From Bacteroidota bacterium (GTDB lineage Bacteria > Bacteroidota > Bacteroidia > NS11-12g > UBA955): a stretch of 56,599 nucleotides of DNA. The position numbers were made by a program, and so were the translations under genes. This document shows, in pieces, positions 1 through 7,646 of the stretch (positions are counted from its first letter, which is position 1; every line of letters starts with the position of its first letter). The stretch spans positions 1-56,599 of the forward strand of contig JAGXTF010000080.1 in the NCBI GenBank assembly GCA_018333525.1, written 5' to 3'. Below the pieces are notes generated by a model that was not told where the DNA came from, searched no databases, and saw only the letters and a list, made by a program, of their open reading frames with translations.

Positions 1-219
1 CATTTCTACAATCAAACGTACTGAATCTTTTGGCTTTGAACCATAAATTTTCTTCCACTTTATTACATTGCTGTAACGAACCTGATATTCCCTGGAAACC
101 TCTGCGGCTGTGGTGTGTCCAAGTTCCATCTCGTTAACCTTCTTCTTTTTGAATTCTTCGCTAAACCGACGACGAATCCGCTCTTCAAGCGTTAATCTGA
201 ATTTTTCTACTGTTGCCAT
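1..219 (-). CDS. IS3-like transposase OrfA, N-terminal part (3' end outside window)
   Basis: The reverse strand encodes 73 uninterrupted codons from an ATG at 219 to the window edge. The product is very basic at first (ERIRRRFSEEFKKKKV), then has a helix-turn-helix pattern: residues resembling TAAEVSREYQV, followed by a recognition-helix-like stretch ending in VIKWKKIYG. This is the organisation of OrfA of IS3/IS911-type elements, where the HTH binds the element ends and a leucine zipper follows. The zipper and the catalytic OrfB would lie to the left of base 1 and cannot be seen. An orphan Tnp_1-family HTH remnant is the alternative. The family assignment is from pattern recognition only. 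Confidence 0.75.
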   Translation of the reverse strand, partial: MATVEKFRLTLEERIRRRFSEEFKKKKVNEMELGHTTAAEVSREYQVRYSNVIKWKKIYGSKPKDSVRLIVEM

Positions 220-283
220 TATTGTTGTGTTTTAAGTTGTGTTTTTTGCTCTTAAAACGGTCAACTTATTTCAGGCACCGACA
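1..283 (-). mobile_element. Insertion sequence, IS3-like, 5' end only
   Basis: Upstream of the transposase start on the minus strand lies a short leader. It ends, reading outward, at a TG-starting segment at 283 whose minus-strand sequence begins TGTCGGTGCCTGAAATAAG. IS3-family ends usually begin with TG, and this segment looks like a terminal inverted repeat sitting about 64 bp before orfA. The other end is outside the window, so neither the inverted repeat pair nor a target duplication can be confirmed. The boundary is inferred. Confidence 0.45.
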
Positions 284-729
284 TGTTTCTGTGAGATTTG
301 AAATAATGAATTTTATTTTATGAAAGTGGTAGGCCTAGTAGGATTTTGATCTGTGATTTCTGTGGATTCTGTGCGCCTCCTGGAATGAAAAAATGAAAAA
401 ATGAAGGGAATGAAAGAATGGAATACAGCTGCTGGCCTCAAGCCACTGGCCGCTGGCTCGATTCGTTTTTTGTGTGGGTTCCGTGCGCTTTTTTAATTAC
501 CGCTTCCGGCTTCCAGCTACCGGCCACCGGCTGTTTGCGAGTGAAACGAGTCCTTGTGTCGAACTGTTGTATTGGGATTATTTTTATAAATGAGTAATAA
601 ATAAAAACCTCATGCCTTTGCGATGAGCGCCACGTCCGTACCGGCACGGGCGGGAAGCTCCTTCGTGTCTTTGCGTTGAATAACGGACCTCCAGCTTTTC
701 TACTCTTGGTAACTCGGCCACTCGGTCAC
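284..729. other. Gene-free, repeat-rich spacer
   Basis: No credible gene is present in this stretch. It holds a purine-rich run of GAATGAAA-type units (about 382-421), GC-rich degenerate units built on CTGGC/CCGGC (about 425-460 and 499-535), and a tail of short imperfect repeats ending at 728. A 69-codon open frame over 438-647 is made of repeat sequence and is not believed to be a gene. Part of the spacer recurs at the right edge of the window. Confidence 0.6.
499..611. repeat. Dispersed intergenic repeat, left copy
   Basis: This block aligns base for base over long runs with 56400-56510. Shared words include CCGCTTCCGGCTTCCAGCT, CCACCGGCTG, CGAGTGAAACGAG, TTGTGTC and ATAAATGAGT. Both copies are in the same orientation and are preceded by a purine-rich AATGAAA-type run. 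The two copies are 56 kb apart and lie in gene-free DNA, one of them beside an insertion sequence. Nothing shows coding selection. The role is unknown. Confidence 0.75.
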
Positions 730-1443
730 TTAATAAAAATACTCATCTGATTTACCGAAGTTGCTCAGATTGAAGTGGTAACTGAAACCAAATTGTAAAA
801 ATCCACCGCGATAATTCAAAGGGAATTCTTTTAAAAATCCTTGTCCATAATTCACTTTTATGTTGGCATCAGTAGAAAAACTTTGGTTGTAAGTAACTGT
901 AAATTCATACCTGTCTCCGGTTTCGGTAGTACCTCCCAATCCAAAGCCTAAATAAAACATTGGGTAAAGGCGATTTATAGAAACATCTGTGGTTTTAAAA
1001 CTGGGTTTGGATGTTGAATTTTGCTTAAAAAGGCTGTCACTTCTTGTGGTATAGTTTAAAATCAATCCAGCTTTTTCATGAATAAAGTTGGTACCACTAA
1101 ATGCCTGACGGAACACCAATCCAACCGGTACGTTAAGTGAGTTGTATTTCTGAATGATGGATGGGCTTCCGGATAAGGTATCATTATTGATTTTATAGCC
1201 CTTATTTACCAGATTAAAACCCAAACTAACTGCTACAGACTTTTTGATATCGTAGCTGGCCTGTATGCCAATATTATATCCAATGCGATTTCTTCGGCTA
1301 AAATTTTGAGGAAAAGTATCAGCAACCCCAATTCTCGAAATATTGCCACCAAGGTTAAACCCGGCGGTCCATTTGTTTTGTGCCAGCAGGGCGGTTGATG
1401 CAGTCAGGATAAGGAGAAATGATAGAATATGTTTTTTTGACAT
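730..1443 (-). CDS. PorT-like outer-membrane beta-barrel protein
   Basis: This is a 237-residue protein with a clear N-terminal signal peptide (MSKKHILSFLLILTAS, cleavage probably after ALLAQ). The mature part alternates hydrophobic and polar residues, with aromatic-ended strands such as WTAGFNLGGNIS near the start and LQFGFSYHFNLS near the end. That is typical of the small outer_membrane_beta_barrel/PorT-like families of Bacteroidota. About eight strands can be sketched. It probably sits in the outer membrane; no substrate or partner can be named. It is transcribed divergently from the acyl-CoA reductase, with 97 bp between the starts. A good promoter match lies only 5 bp before the ATG. Confidence 0.75.
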   Translation of the reverse strand: MSKKHILSFLLILTASTALLAQNKWTAGFNLGGNISRIGVADTFPQNFSRRNRIGYNIGIQASYDIKKSVAVSLGFNLVNKGYKINNDTLSGSPSIIQKYNSLNVPVGLVFRQAFSGTNFIHEKAGLILNYTTRSDSLFKQNSTSKPSFKTTDVSINRLYPMFYLGFGLGGTTETGDRYEFTVTYNQSFSTDANIKVNYGQGFLKEFPLNYRGGFLQFGFSYHFNLSNFGKSDEYFY

Positions 1444-1448
1444 CGCTG

Positions 1449-1478
1449 CAAATTTATGATTTAATTATTGGCTGCAAA
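1449..1478 (-). promoter_or_regulatory. Bacteroidota-type promoter for the barrel gene
   Basis: On the minus strand TTTG (1475-1478) is followed after 18 bp by TAAATTTG (1449-1456), a full match to the TAnnTTTG -7 element at near-ideal spacing. The ATG at 1443 begins 5 bp after the -7 box, so the transcript would start at or next to the start codon. Confidence 0.55.
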
Positions 1479-1509
1479 CCATACGCAGTATCTATGTATA
1501 TTGTTACAT

Positions 1510-1526
1510 CAAAGCCAATGGCTTTG
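1510..1526. promoter_or_regulatory. Perfect 8-1-8 inverted repeat between divergent genes (operator candidate)
   Basis: CAAAGCCA, one spacer base, then TGGCTTTG. The site lies between the divergent barrel and acyl-CoA reductase genes and ends 2 bp before a -7-like box (1529-1536). Its dyad symmetry and position suit a dimeric regulator, but no regulator gene is adjacent, and a chance palindrome cannot be excluded. Confidence 0.35.
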
Positions 1527-1528
1527 GT

Positions 1529-1536
1529 TATTTTTG
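1529..1536 (+). promoter_or_regulatory. -7 element candidate for the acyl-CoA reductase gene
   Basis: TATTTTTG fits TAnnTTTG. The ATG begins 4 bp later. The nearest upstream TTG (1501-1503) is 25 bp away, longer than usual, so the -33 element is weak or absent. Confidence 0.3.
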
Positions 1537-1540
1537 CAAC

Positions 1541-2563
1541 ATGTTTGCATCTGAGGTGCTGCGCGCTTTTCGACTTTCCCTGCCCAATGAAAACAATGCG
1601 GAAGCATGGAATCATACCATTGAAAAGGCGTATGTGATGAATAAATGGTTTGAACCTGAAAATATCAGGCAAAGTTTGGGTCAATGGAACGAGGCTCTCT
1701 CTGATAAAAATGCAGAAGAATGGCTTTCAGCATATAAATGGAACAAGCCCAAATCACCATTAAAAATTGGAATTATCATGGCCGGGAATATTCCATTGGT
1801 TGGAATACATGATGCAATATGCGCTTTGGTGGCCGGCCACCATATTCAAGTTAAGTTTTCTTCCGAGGATGAAACACTCCCAAAATTCTGGTTGGAGCAA
1901 GCGGCTATTTATATGCCTGATTTAAAAAACCGTATGGTTTTTTCAGAAAATATGAAAGAAATAAATGCCGCAATAGCCACCGGAAGCAATAACTCTGCCA
2001 GATATTTTGAATATTATTTTAGAAATATTCCATCACTTTTGCGCAAAAACAGAAACAGTGTTGCCGTGCTTTCGGGAAATGAAACTCCAGAACAGTTAAG
2101 GGATTTGGGACATGATGTATTTGATTATTTCGGACTTGGATGCCGTAATATTACCCATTTATTATTACCGGAAAATTATGCGTTTAAACCATTGTTTGAT
2201 GCGTGGGAAGAATTTTATTTCCTGATAAACCACAACAAATACGTGAACAATTTCCATTACCATCGGGCATTGTTGTTAATGAATCTGGATCCTCATATGG
2301 ATAACGGATTTGTTTTATTGAAAGAAAGGCAGGATTTGTACAGCCCTGTTGGAATGCTCAACTATAGTTTTTATAAAAATTCAGATGAAATTGAAGCCTA
2401 CCTCAAAGAAAATGAGGAAGGAATTCAGTGTGTAGTTTCAGGTATACCGGAAATAAAAGGACTCGAATTTGGTCAAACCCAGAAAACACAATTGGGAGAC
2501 TACGCCGATAATATGGATACGCTGAAGTGGTTAATCGGATTGGAAAGCACTGCGAAGCAATAG
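1541..2563 (+). CDS. Acyl-CoA reductase, LuxC family
   Basis: This 340-residue protein is recognised as the LuxC-like acyl-CoA reductase of the aldehyde dehydrogenase superfamily, which reduces acyl-CoA or acyl-enzyme to the aldehyde using NADPH. Supporting stretches are WFEPENIRQSL near the N-terminus, the segment GIIMAGNIPLVGIHD (about residues 75-90), VLSGNETPEQLRDLG, and DYFGLGCRNITHLL around residue 200, which carries the expected nucleophilic Cys in a GLGCRN context. It is shorter than marine LuxC (about 480) but similar to Bacteroidota members. No luciferase (luxAB) or luxD/E gene is near, so bioluminescence is not implied; a role in aldehyde or lipid metabolism is more likely. Its 3' end overlaps the convergent arginase gene by 33 bp. 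Confidence 0.8.
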   Translation: MFASEVLRAFRLSLPNENNAEAWNHTIEKAYVMNKWFEPENIRQSLGQWNEALSDKNAEEWLSAYKWNKPKSPLKIGIIMAGNIPLVGIHDAICALVAGHHIQVKFSSEDETLPKFWLEQAAIYMPDLKNRMVFSENMKEINAAIATGSNNSARYFEYYFRNIPSLLRKNRNSVAVLSGNETPEQLRDLGHDVFDYFGLGCRNITHLLLPENYAFKPLFDAWEEFYFLINHNKYVNNFHYHRALLLMNLDPHMDNGFVLLKERQDLYSPVGMLNYSFYKNSDEIEAYLKENEEGIQCVVSGIPEIKGLEFGQTQKTQLGDYADNMDTLKWLIGLESTAKQ

Positions 2564-3478
2564 ATCAACGGCTTTAATCATAGCATTATTTTCTTCCAGA
2601 TCGGGATTGATTTCGGTAATTTCAAAAGCTGCAATTTTTGGATGATGCAAAAGTTGAAATACATCTCTTGCTTCATCCAACGTCAACCCGCCATCAACCG
2701 GGGTTCCGGTGCCTTTTGAAATTGTAGTATCCAGAGAATCCACATCAAAACTCACATAAATTTTATCGCAATTTTGCAAATGCTGTAAGCTGTTTTCCAG
2801 CACTTTCGGCATTCCAATTTTTCTGATGTCTTCCGGGGTATAAACTTTTATATTTAATTGGTCCGCAAGCGCTTTTTCTTCTTTTTCAAAACTTCGGATG
2901 CCGATGTAAACAATATGCTGGGGAAGTATTTTTGGAGATAAATTTGCGCTGCCCAGATGTTTTAGATTTTGCCACCATGCAATTTCGTCCTCATTGGGTT
3001 CATTCTTTTTTTGGTCCAAATTGTCATTGCCAACCAGCGCATTCAGTGCCATACCATGAATATTGCCTGAAGGTGTTGTGAATGGGGAATGAAGATCCAG
3101 ATGGGCGTCCACCCATAGAACACCAATTTTTTCCTGTTTAAAATGACTCGCAAATCCGGAAATAGTTCCTATTGCATTGCTGTGATCACCTGTAAAAATA
3201 AGGGGGAAGTAACCATGTTTTAGTGAATGCTCTACTCCGTCTGAGACTTTGGAAAGTGCTTTCGTCAGTATGTCAATATTATTTGCAAATGTAAATTTGG
3301 CTGCTGGTTTTAAGGTATTAAAATTCTGAATTTCAAATGATTTCGTGTTTGAAAGTTCAGGTATGTCATTTTGAATGAAATGCAATAATTCTTCGGGTCC
3401 TTTTCTTGCGCCAGATTTGCCTGCGCCCAGCTCTGATGCAGCTTTTATGATTTCAAGTTTCTTCTGATTCAAGGGCAT
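2531..3478 (-). CDS. Arginase/agmatinase-family ureohydrolase
   Basis: This 315-residue enzyme has all the manganese ligands of the ureohydrolase fold: H99 in TGDHS, D124/H126/D128 in VDAHLD, and D245/D247 in SFDVDSLD. It also has the downstream GTGTPVDGGL segment. The family hydrolyses guanidino groups (arginine, agmatine, formiminoglutamate) to urea or formamide products. The spacing and the GTPVxGGL motif favour true arginase, releasing ornithine and urea, but the substrate cannot be settled from motifs. The first family motif reads TGDHS instead of GGDHS. It is convergent with and overlaps the acyl-CoA reductase gene by 33 bp, which is unusually long for convergent neighbours here. Confidence 0.85.
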   Translation of the reverse strand: MPLNQKKLEIIKAASELGAGKSGARKGPEELLHFIQNDIPELSNTKSFEIQNFNTLKPAAKFTFANNIDILTKALSKVSDGVEHSLKHGYFPLIFTGDHSNAIGTISGFASHFKQEKIGVLWVDAHLDLHSPFTTPSGNIHGMALNALVGNDNLDQKKNEPNEDEIAWWQNLKHLGSANLSPKILPQHIVYIGIRSFEKEEKALADQLNIKVYTPEDIRKIGMPKVLENSLQHLQNCDKIYVSFDVDSLDTTISKGTGTPVDGGLTLDEARDVFQLLHHPKIAAFEITEINPDLEENNAMIKAVDLLLRSAFQSD

Positions 3479-3510
3479 AATAACAATGCGGGGGTGGACA
3501 AATGTACAGA

Positions 3511-5217
3511 TTACATTCGAATATCCGGCTTCGAAGGGTTTTTTCGTTCCCAGAGTAAATAGGCCCCCAGGTCCCTGTGTAATTTGAATTTTTCCTTAAA
3601 ATAATAATCCGGGTTGAAATCGCATTTTGTATAGATAAATATGGGTTTATCCATTTTTTTATCCATCATCCAAACCAATCTGGCCTGCCTGCCTGGTGCT
3701 TCAAATTCTTTAAGATCCATGGAATCTTGTTGCCACGGCCCTTTGAATTTATTGGGTCCAACTTGTGCATAAAACAATATAGCATAAGTTTTAAATCCCC
3801 ATGATTCAATATAAATATCTTTCCCTTTTTGGGATACGATTTCATTCAAATATTTGCCTTGCAGGCTGTTGTCAATTCTAGGAATTAAAATTCCAGAAAA
3901 TAAAATTCCAAAAATTGCAGTAATCGTAAATGGCCAATGCGCATGGGCTTTTCGAAAGTAAAGCAACCATATAAAAGAAGAGACAAGAAATAAAACACCG
4001 GGTATATATTCCCAACCTTGCCATCCATCGGGATTTGATATAATTGCATTTGCAAATACATCTTTCACATTTTGTGTAAAAAATTGATTTAAAGCAGGTT
4101 GAACAAATAATATTGGAATCAACACAAATACAATTCCCAGAATCACTACTACCAGTGCAAAGGGAAACATTAGCCAACCAGATATCCGCGTTCTGTTGGT
4201 ATGTAATTTGTATAACATATTTCCGGCAAACCATCCCAATGGAAACCAGCATAAACTGCTATAATGAATAATTTTGGTAGTTACCAGTGAAAAAATAACC
4301 AAAACTACCCAAAATAAAATACGCATGTAAGTGGACCATAATTTTTCATCCCCTGATGAATCGTCTGCACGAAAAAGTTGTGGTATGGCGAAAACAGACG
4401 CAGGAAAGCAGAGAAACAACAATACCAGAATATGATAGAACCAGGGCTGGTTGTGCCATTCCATTTGTCCTTTGGCAAGTAAAATCTGATACTGGTAGAA
4501 TTCTGTAAAAAACCAGGTACCGGAACGCAATAACTCCGGGATTACCCAAAGGGAAATAATCGCGAGAAAACCGAATAACGCGATTAAAAAATTATAAATA
4601 CCATTCCATACATATTTGGGATTCTGCATAAAACGGACCAACCATACAACTCCTCCAATTAGCAGTGCTACCGGACCTTTCGTGAGAACCGCAAGTCCAA
4701 AAAAAATGCCACAAAAAAGCATGGCTTTGCGTGGATTTAATTTGGACACAGCATCGGATTCTGCTGAAAATAATTGATAAATAGCGAGAAAAATAAATAG
4801 GTTAAATACCGGATCAATAATACCGGACCTGTAATAAATCGCCGGTGCAAGGCTCGCTCCATATGCCAATACCCAAAATATACCCGTAAAATGATTTCGA
4901 ATTTTGCATCCCAAATAATATAAAAAATTCAAGGTAATGATTCCAAATATTGCATTGGGTAATCGGGCAGAAAATTCATTTATACCAAAAATTTTCATGC
5001 AGAAAACCTGCATCCATATAAACAAAGGTGGTTTTTCCCAAAAAGGTTCAAAACCAATTTGTACCTGGTGATAATTGCCGGAAACTATCATTTCCCTCGC
5101 AGATTCAGCAAAGTTTATTTCATCCCAGTCAAATAAATGACTCGCAGATAAAAACGGCAAAAACATAAGAATTGCCACAATCGTAATAATAGTATGTACG
5201 GCAACTTTGCTTTTCAT
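3511..5217 (-). CDS. GT39/ArnT-like membrane glycosyltransferase
   Basis: This is a 568-residue polytopic membrane protein with about 11-12 hydrophobic segments. The N-terminal helix is followed by the periplasmic loop motif DWDE (residues 30-33) and a FAESAREM stretch, the signature of PMT/ArnT-type (GT-C fold) transferases that use polyprenyl-phosphate sugars. The sequences GINEFSARLPNAIFG and LTKGPVALLIGG also fit the family. It likely adds a sugar to lipid A or to another envelope acceptor on the periplasmic face. Its ATG overlaps the stop of the PAP2 phosphatase gene (ATGA, 5214-5217), so the two are co-translated. The acceptor and donor are unknown. Confidence 0.8.
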   Translation of the reverse strand: MKSKVAVHTIITIVAILMFLPFLSASHLFDWDEINFAESAREMIVSGNYHQVQIGFEPFWEKPPLFIWMQVFCMKIFGINEFSARLPNAIFGIITLNFLYYLGCKIRNHFTGIFWVLAYGASLAPAIYYRSGIIDPVFNLFIFLAIYQLFSAESDAVSKLNPRKAMLFCGIFFGLAVLTKGPVALLIGGVVWLVRFMQNPKYVWNGIYNFLIALFGFLAIISLWVIPELLRSGTWFFTEFYQYQILLAKGQMEWHNQPWFYHILVLLFLCFPASVFAIPQLFRADDSSGDEKLWSTYMRILFWVVLVIFSLVTTKIIHYSSLCWFPLGWFAGNMLYKLHTNRTRISGWLMFPFALVVVILGIVFVLIPILFVQPALNQFFTQNVKDVFANAIISNPDGWQGWEYIPGVLFLVSSFIWLLYFRKAHAHWPFTITAIFGILFSGILIPRIDNSLQGKYLNEIVSQKGKDIYIESWGFKTYAILFYAQVGPNKFKGPWQQDSMDLKEFEAPGRQARLVWMMDKKMDKPIFIYTKCDFNPDYYFKEKFKLHRDLGAYLLWERKNPSKPDIRM

Positions 5218-5840
5218 TTTAACCCTTTGTCCGGATATTTTTTATGTAACCATAAATAGATTCCCAAAATGCACAAAGCGATTAGTTCCCCTGCCATCAG
5301 ATCTCTAAGGTAATGTTGTCCGAGGTACATTCTGGAATAAGCTATGCATGCTGCGCATATAGCACAAAGTGCCTGTAACCAGGGATTTTTAGTCATAAAG
5401 CTTAAAAACCCAAAACCCATAAATGCGGCTGCAGTGTGCCCGCTTGGAAAACTGTTGTATTGGTGAATTACAATGTGATTTACCTGTTGCAGGGCCCCGA
5501 TGCCAACTTCAAGGCTGGGTCTTGGTTCGCGAAGTGCCATTTTGATGATCCAGACAGAAAGAGCTTCCAGGCCATAAAATCCGGCAACATAAAGCCCTGT
5601 TTTCCAATGTTTGGAATATGCAAGTACAATAGCTGCAACAACTACAGGCCATTCAGCAACTTTGGTCGCATATTCAAAGAAATAATCCAGAACAAAAGTT
5701 CGGTGTTCATTCGCCCAAAGTGTAGGAGATACTGGGTGTACAAACATTACAATTGGTACAGATACCAGAAGGAATCCAAGACTTACGTACCAAAATGTGC
5801 TAACACGTTTCAATTGGCGCAAAGATATTATGGACATCAT
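5214..5840 (-). CDS. PAP2-family lipid phosphatase
   Basis: This 208-residue integral membrane protein carries all three PAP2 motifs: K100-x6-RP (KMALREPRP), PSGH at 132-135, and S169-R170-x5-H176-x3-D180 (SRMYLGQHYLRD). Enzymes of this family remove phosphate from undecaprenyl diphosphate, phosphatidic acid or lipid A. It sits first in a two-gene unit with the GT39-like transferase, joined by a 4-bp overlap. That suggests the pair remodels a polyprenyl-linked sugar or lipid A: the transferase releases a polyprenyl phosphate or modifies a site that the phosphatase exposes. Two consecutive ATG codons (5840, 5837) are possible starts. Confidence 0.88.
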   Translation of the reverse strand: MMSIISLRQLKRVSTFWYVSLGFLLVSVPIVMFVHPVSPTLWANEHRTFVLDYFFEYATKVAEWPVVVAAIVLAYSKHWKTGLYVAGFYGLEALSVWIIKMALREPRPSLEVGIGALQQVNHIVIHQYNSFPSGHTAAAFMGFGFLSFMTKNPWLQALCAICAACIAYSRMYLGQHYLRDLMAGELIALCILGIYLWLHKKYPDKGLK

Positions 5841-6004
5841 TTTGAATTGGAAGCTTGGAAAATAATTACAGAAAAAAATAATTTCATTTCAAATGCTTAT
5901 GCAGCAATGGTTTTCAGTATTGTTGACGCTATTATTTTTATTCCTTTGCTTTTTTGAGTTGAAATCGCTTTTTTGCGACTTATTAGGATTGTGAATAGCA
6001 GAAA

Positions 6005-6409
6005 ATGACCATGTCAAAAGTGAAATCGCCAAATCGTGTAAAAATGGAACTGGAATATCCATTGCGGTCTTCCACCAACATTTTATACCAATATATATCA
6101 TCTCCATCCGGTCTACAGAGTTGGTTTGCAGATAATGTCCAGGTAAATCAGGGGAAATTCCTGTTTAAATGGGAAGATGGTACGGAAACCTTGACAGAAG
6201 TAATCAAAAACGTCACTAATAAATACATTCGATTTGCAATTGTGAATGCACCGGAAGATGAATTTATGGAATTTCGGGTAGCACAGGATGATATTACAGG
6301 AGATGTGGAACTCATCATCACCGAATTTGTGAATGAAGACGAAGAGGAAATGGCTGCATCCATTTGGGATTCAGCAGTAGATAATCTGAGGCACATTATT
6401 GGAGCCTAA
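6005..6409 (+). CDS. START-like (SRPBCC/AHSA1-type) domain protein
   Basis: This acidic 134-residue protein matches the START-like family common in Bacteroidota. YISSPSGLQSWFADNV near residue 35 and the following FKWEDGTE strand are hallmark stretches of the AHSA1/SRPBCC helix-grip fold. The domain forms a deep hydrophobic cavity; in this family the ligand is unknown. Two in-frame ATGs (6005 and 6011) are possible starts. The gene is divergent from the PAP2 gene across 164 bp, and its stop codon overlaps the convergent amidohydrolase stop. Confidence 0.75.
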   Translation: MTMSKVKSPNRVKMELEYPLRSSTNILYQYISSPSGLQSWFADNVQVNQGKFLFKWEDGTETLTEVIKNVTNKYIRFAIVNAPEDEFMEFRVAQDDITGDVELIITEFVNEDEEEMAASIWDSAVDNLRHIIGA

Positions 6410-7599
6410 TTGGCTTCCAATTCCTTCAAAGCCAGCCAGGCAAAGAGACCACAACCGTCTTCAAGTGCATTTTCATCTGCATCAAAAGAAGGATGGTGTA
6501 CAGAATGTATAATCCCCCTGCTTTCATTGCGAACTCCTAATCTGTAAAAACAACTGGGTACCTTCTGGGAATAATACGCAAAATCTTCAGCTGCCATCCA
6601 GATACCAAGTTCTTCAACATTGGATTCCCCCAGGTACATCGCTGCTTCATTCCGGCATCTGGCAGTTAATTCAGGTTCGTTCTTTAAAAACGGATAACCT
6701 TTCACAATTTTAAATTCCACACTGCCTCCCATGCTTTCTGCAATTCCCTTGGCCATATGTGTCATTTTTTCATGGGCTTCTTCGCGCCATTTTTCATCTA
6801 AGGTGCGAAAAGTACCTTCAAGTGTAACCTGAGATGGAATTACATTGGTTGCCCCATTCGCTATCACTTTTCCAAAACTGAGAACCGATGGTATGGCTGG
6901 GTTTGCTGTTCTGCTAACAATTTGTTGCAAGGCAACTATCATATGTGCCGAAATAAGTACCGGGTCAATATTAAAATGTGGCATCGCACCATGCCCGCCT
7001 TTGCCGTATACGGTAACATACAATTCATCGGTACTCGCCATGTACAATCCGGGTCTAAATCCTGTTTTTCCGGTTTCAATCTGTGGCATCACATGCTGCC
7101 CTATCATTACATCCACTTTGGGATCTTCCAAAACGCCATCGGCTATCATCAAACTCGCACCACCCGGTAGTTTTTCTTCTCCCGGCTGAAATACCAATTT
7201 GATGGTTCCCTCAAATTCATTCTCCAAAGATTTTAGAATTTTTGCTGCCCCTAACAAGGAAGTTGTATGCACATCATGTCCGCAAGCGTGCATTACGCCT
7301 TCATTTCTACTGCGATATGGGCGGTTGTCATCCACTTCGGTAATTGGAAGCGCATCCATGTCTGCTCGCAATCCCACAACTCTTTTCCCGGGGTTCTTGC
7401 CTTCAATAATCCCTACCACTCCGGTATTCGCAAGCCTTTTGGTAGCAATACCTTCAGCCTTTAGGAAGTTTTCCACAAAAGCGGAAGTTTCATATTCGTG
7501 AAAGGATAATTCAGGGTTCATATGGATGTGACGCCTGATTTCAATAAGGGAGGCTTTCAGGTCAGCGGCTTGTTTTTTTATACTTTCCTTGTTTGGCAT
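6406..7599 (-). CDS. M20 family amidohydrolase/peptidase (N-acyl-amino-acid hydrolase type)
   Basis: This 397-residue M20D-type metallohydrolase has the motifs GLRADMDALP around residue 80, HACGHD at 104-109 (zinc ligands C and H), FQPGEE with the catalytic glutamate, GKGGHGAMPH of the dimerisation/substrate domain, and WMAAEDFAYYSQ near the C-terminus. Members remove acyl, indole or carbamoyl groups from amino acids; IAA-amino-acid hydrolases and hippurate hydrolases are close relatives. No signal peptide is evident, so it is cytosolic. Its stop overlaps that of the START-like gene by 4 bp. The specific substrate is not deducible. Confidence 0.9.
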   Translation of the reverse strand: MPNKESIKKQAADLKASLIEIRRHIHMNPELSFHEYETSAFVENFLKAEGIATKRLANTGVVGIIEGKNPGKRVVGLRADMDALPITEVDDNRPYRSRNEGVMHACGHDVHTTSLLGAAKILKSLENEFEGTIKLVFQPGEEKLPGGASLMIADGVLEDPKVDVMIGQHVMPQIETGKTGFRPGLYMASTDELYVTVYGKGGHGAMPHFNIDPVLISAHMIVALQQIVSRTANPAIPSVLSFGKVIANGATNVIPSQVTLEGTFRTLDEKWREEAHEKMTHMAKGIAESMGGSVEFKIVKGYPFLKNEPELTARCRNEAAMYLGESNVEELGIWMAAEDFAYYSQKVPSCFYRLGVRNESRGIIHSVHHPSFDADENALEDGCGLFAWLALKELEAN

Positions 7600-7646
7600 G
7601 TGGATGGAGAATTCAAATAATAACTGAACTTTGCAAAGTTAAATAC

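Noticed and set aside
438-647. 69-residue open frame on the minus strand
   Set aside because: It reads through the dispersed repeat, and the same residues (TRKQPVAGSWKPEAV) recur in a frame at the other end of the window. It is an artefact of repeat sequence.
1541-2563. Bioluminescence operon because of LuxC
   Set aside because: No luxA, luxB, luxD or luxE next to it; LuxC-like reductases are common in non-luminous Bacteroidota.
5436-5957. 173-codon frame on the plus strand opposite the PAP2 phosphatase
   Set aside because: Fully antisense to a gene with all its catalytic motifs; no family features of its own.
5889-6107. 72-codon frame spanning the PAP2/START-like gap on minus strand
   Set aside because: Overlaps the START-like gene and lacks any signal of coding; composition is typical of noise.
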